Shown piece after piece: positions 12,930 to 13,438 of a stretch of DNA of 13,438 nt; the stretch's first letter is position 1; every line of letters starts with the position of its first letter. Under the pieces are notes generated by a model, which was given only the letters and a program-made list of their open reading frames with translations, was not told the origin of the DNA and ran no database searches. Source of the DNA: Ktedonobacterales bacterium (lineage in GTDB: Bacteria; Chloroflexota; Ktedonobacteria; Ktedonobacterales; JACDGC01); assembly GCA_013815535.1 (NCBI GenBank), contig JACDGC010000041.1:1-13438 (forward strand). The letters are read 5' to 3'. The translations under genes were made by a program, and so were the position numbers.

Positions 12930-13438
12930 ATGAGCGCGCAGATACTGGATGGCCGAGCGCTGGCGCGTGAACTGCGGACCGAACTGCAGCGCCACGCGGC
13001 GGATTTCGCTCGGGAACGCGGGCGCGCGGCGCATCTGGCGCTGTTGGCGGTGGGCGAGGACGCTGGCGCGCTGGTCTTTGGCCAGCAGGTGATGCGCGCC
13101 TGCCGCGCCGTGGGGGTGGCCTATTCGGTGGCCAACTTCTCGGTGGGCGTGAGCGAGGCCGCCATCCGCGCGCAGGTGGCGCACGCCAGCAATGACCCCG
13201 CCACGGATGGCGTGGTGGTGCTGCTGCCGTTGCCTGGCGATGTGCGCCAGCGCGTCATCACCGAGGTGTTGGCACCCAGCAAAGACGTGGATGGACTGGG
13301 GCCGCGCAACGCGGGCAATCTGCTGCTGGGCTACCCGAGCTTCGTGCCGGGCACCGCCGAGGCCGTGATGGCGTTGTTGGGGCACATCGGCTATGCGATT
13401 CGCGGAAAACACGCGGTGATTGTGGGACGAAGCAACGT
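12930..13438 (+). CDS. folD: FolD-like protein with altered active site, cut by window edge
   Basis: The first 169 residues match methylenetetrahydrofolate dehydrogenase/cyclohydrolase (FolD), which interconverts one-carbon tetrahydrofolates. The N-terminal ILDGRALARELR, the LAVGED segment, VVVLLPLPGD, SKDVDGLGPRNAGNLL and the VIVGRSN start of the Rossmann domain all align with E. coli FolD. Compared with the E. coli sequence as I recall it, without gaps in the key blocks, Tyr50 is Phe, catalytic Lys54 is Val, and Gln98 is Leu. Asp121 is kept. The PCTP segment reads PGTA. This suggests loss or change of the cyclohydrolase reaction, or a divergent paralogue. The ATG at 12930 has AGAGGA 6 bases upstream and an extended -10 promoter. 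The C-terminal part is outside the window. I am confident of the family, less so of the activity. Confidence 0.85.
   Translation, partial: MSAQILDGRALARELRTELQRHAADFARERGRAAHLALLAVGEDAGALVFGQQVMRACRAVGVAYSVANFSVGVSEAAIRAQVAHASNDPATDGVVVLLPLPGDVRQRVITEVLAPSKDVDGLGPRNAGNLLLGYPSFVPGTAEAVMALLGHIGYAIRGKHAVIVGRSN

Noticed and set aside
12672..13412. 246-aa minus-strand open frame over folD and the start of the kinase
   Set aside because: It is antisense to folD and has a His/Gln/Arg-rich composition typical of shadow translation.

Overview
The window is a junction between an integrated mobile element (left, about 1-6355) and a GC-rich bacterial chromosome (right, about 6356-13438). The chromosomal genes (SIMPL-domain protein, MscS channel, cupredoxin lipoprotein, soluble GAF/GAF histidine kinase) and the style of the element's recombinase and Rep-like protein suggest a Chloroflexota bacterium. 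That is an impression from protein style, not a proven assignment.

Left region, the element. Nearly everything is on the minus strand. From left to right there is an intrinsic terminator (25-54), a large serine recombinase (65-1714), a small unknown protein (1800-2108), and a Rep_trans/MOBT-like replication initiator or relaxase (2125-3384). Next comes a non-coding stretch with nested GC-rich inverted repeats (3472-3587), a candidate replication or transfer origin. A plus-strand gene for a degenerate receiver-like protein (3663-4055) has a clear extended -10 promoter. An unknown 133-aa protein (4040-4441), a strong terminator (4459-4500), and an AT-richer block follow. That block encodes a sigma-70/ECF-like protein with two C-terminal zinc fingers (4523-5440), a 78-aa basic protein overlapping it (5430-5666), a leader with competing hairpins (5684-5757), an XRE regulator (5771-6046) with a good promoter, and a 47-aa protein carrying the same zinc finger (6197-6340).

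The junction lies near 6338-6360. To its right is only the C-terminal part of endonuclease III (nth, 6356-6613). It keeps the catalytic Asp motif and the four-cysteine [4Fe-4S] loop but lacks the helix-hairpin-helix and catalytic Lys. The simplest reading is that the serine recombinase integrated the element inside nth, with the 5' half of nth and the other att site lying left of this window.

Right region, the chromosome. A minus-strand SIMPL-domain protein (6620-7273) is divergent from an MscS-type channel (7417-8490). A probable two-gene plus-strand unit follows: a cupredoxin lipoprotein (8692-9066) and an APH-family phosphotransferase (9106-10104). On the minus strand lie a membrane-anchored unknown protein (10142-10594) and a tightly coupled pair made of a GAF-GAF-HisKA-HATPase kinase (10958-12772) and an 81-aa protein ending in Gly-Gly (10709-10954). 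A FolD homologue starts at 12930 and runs off the right edge. Three of its canonical catalytic positions are substituted.

The most promising leads are the zinc-finger/sigma regulatory module of the element, the splitting of nth, the nested repeats next to the Rep-like gene, and the altered FolD. No tRNA, rRNA, CRISPR array or transposase-type IS was seen.
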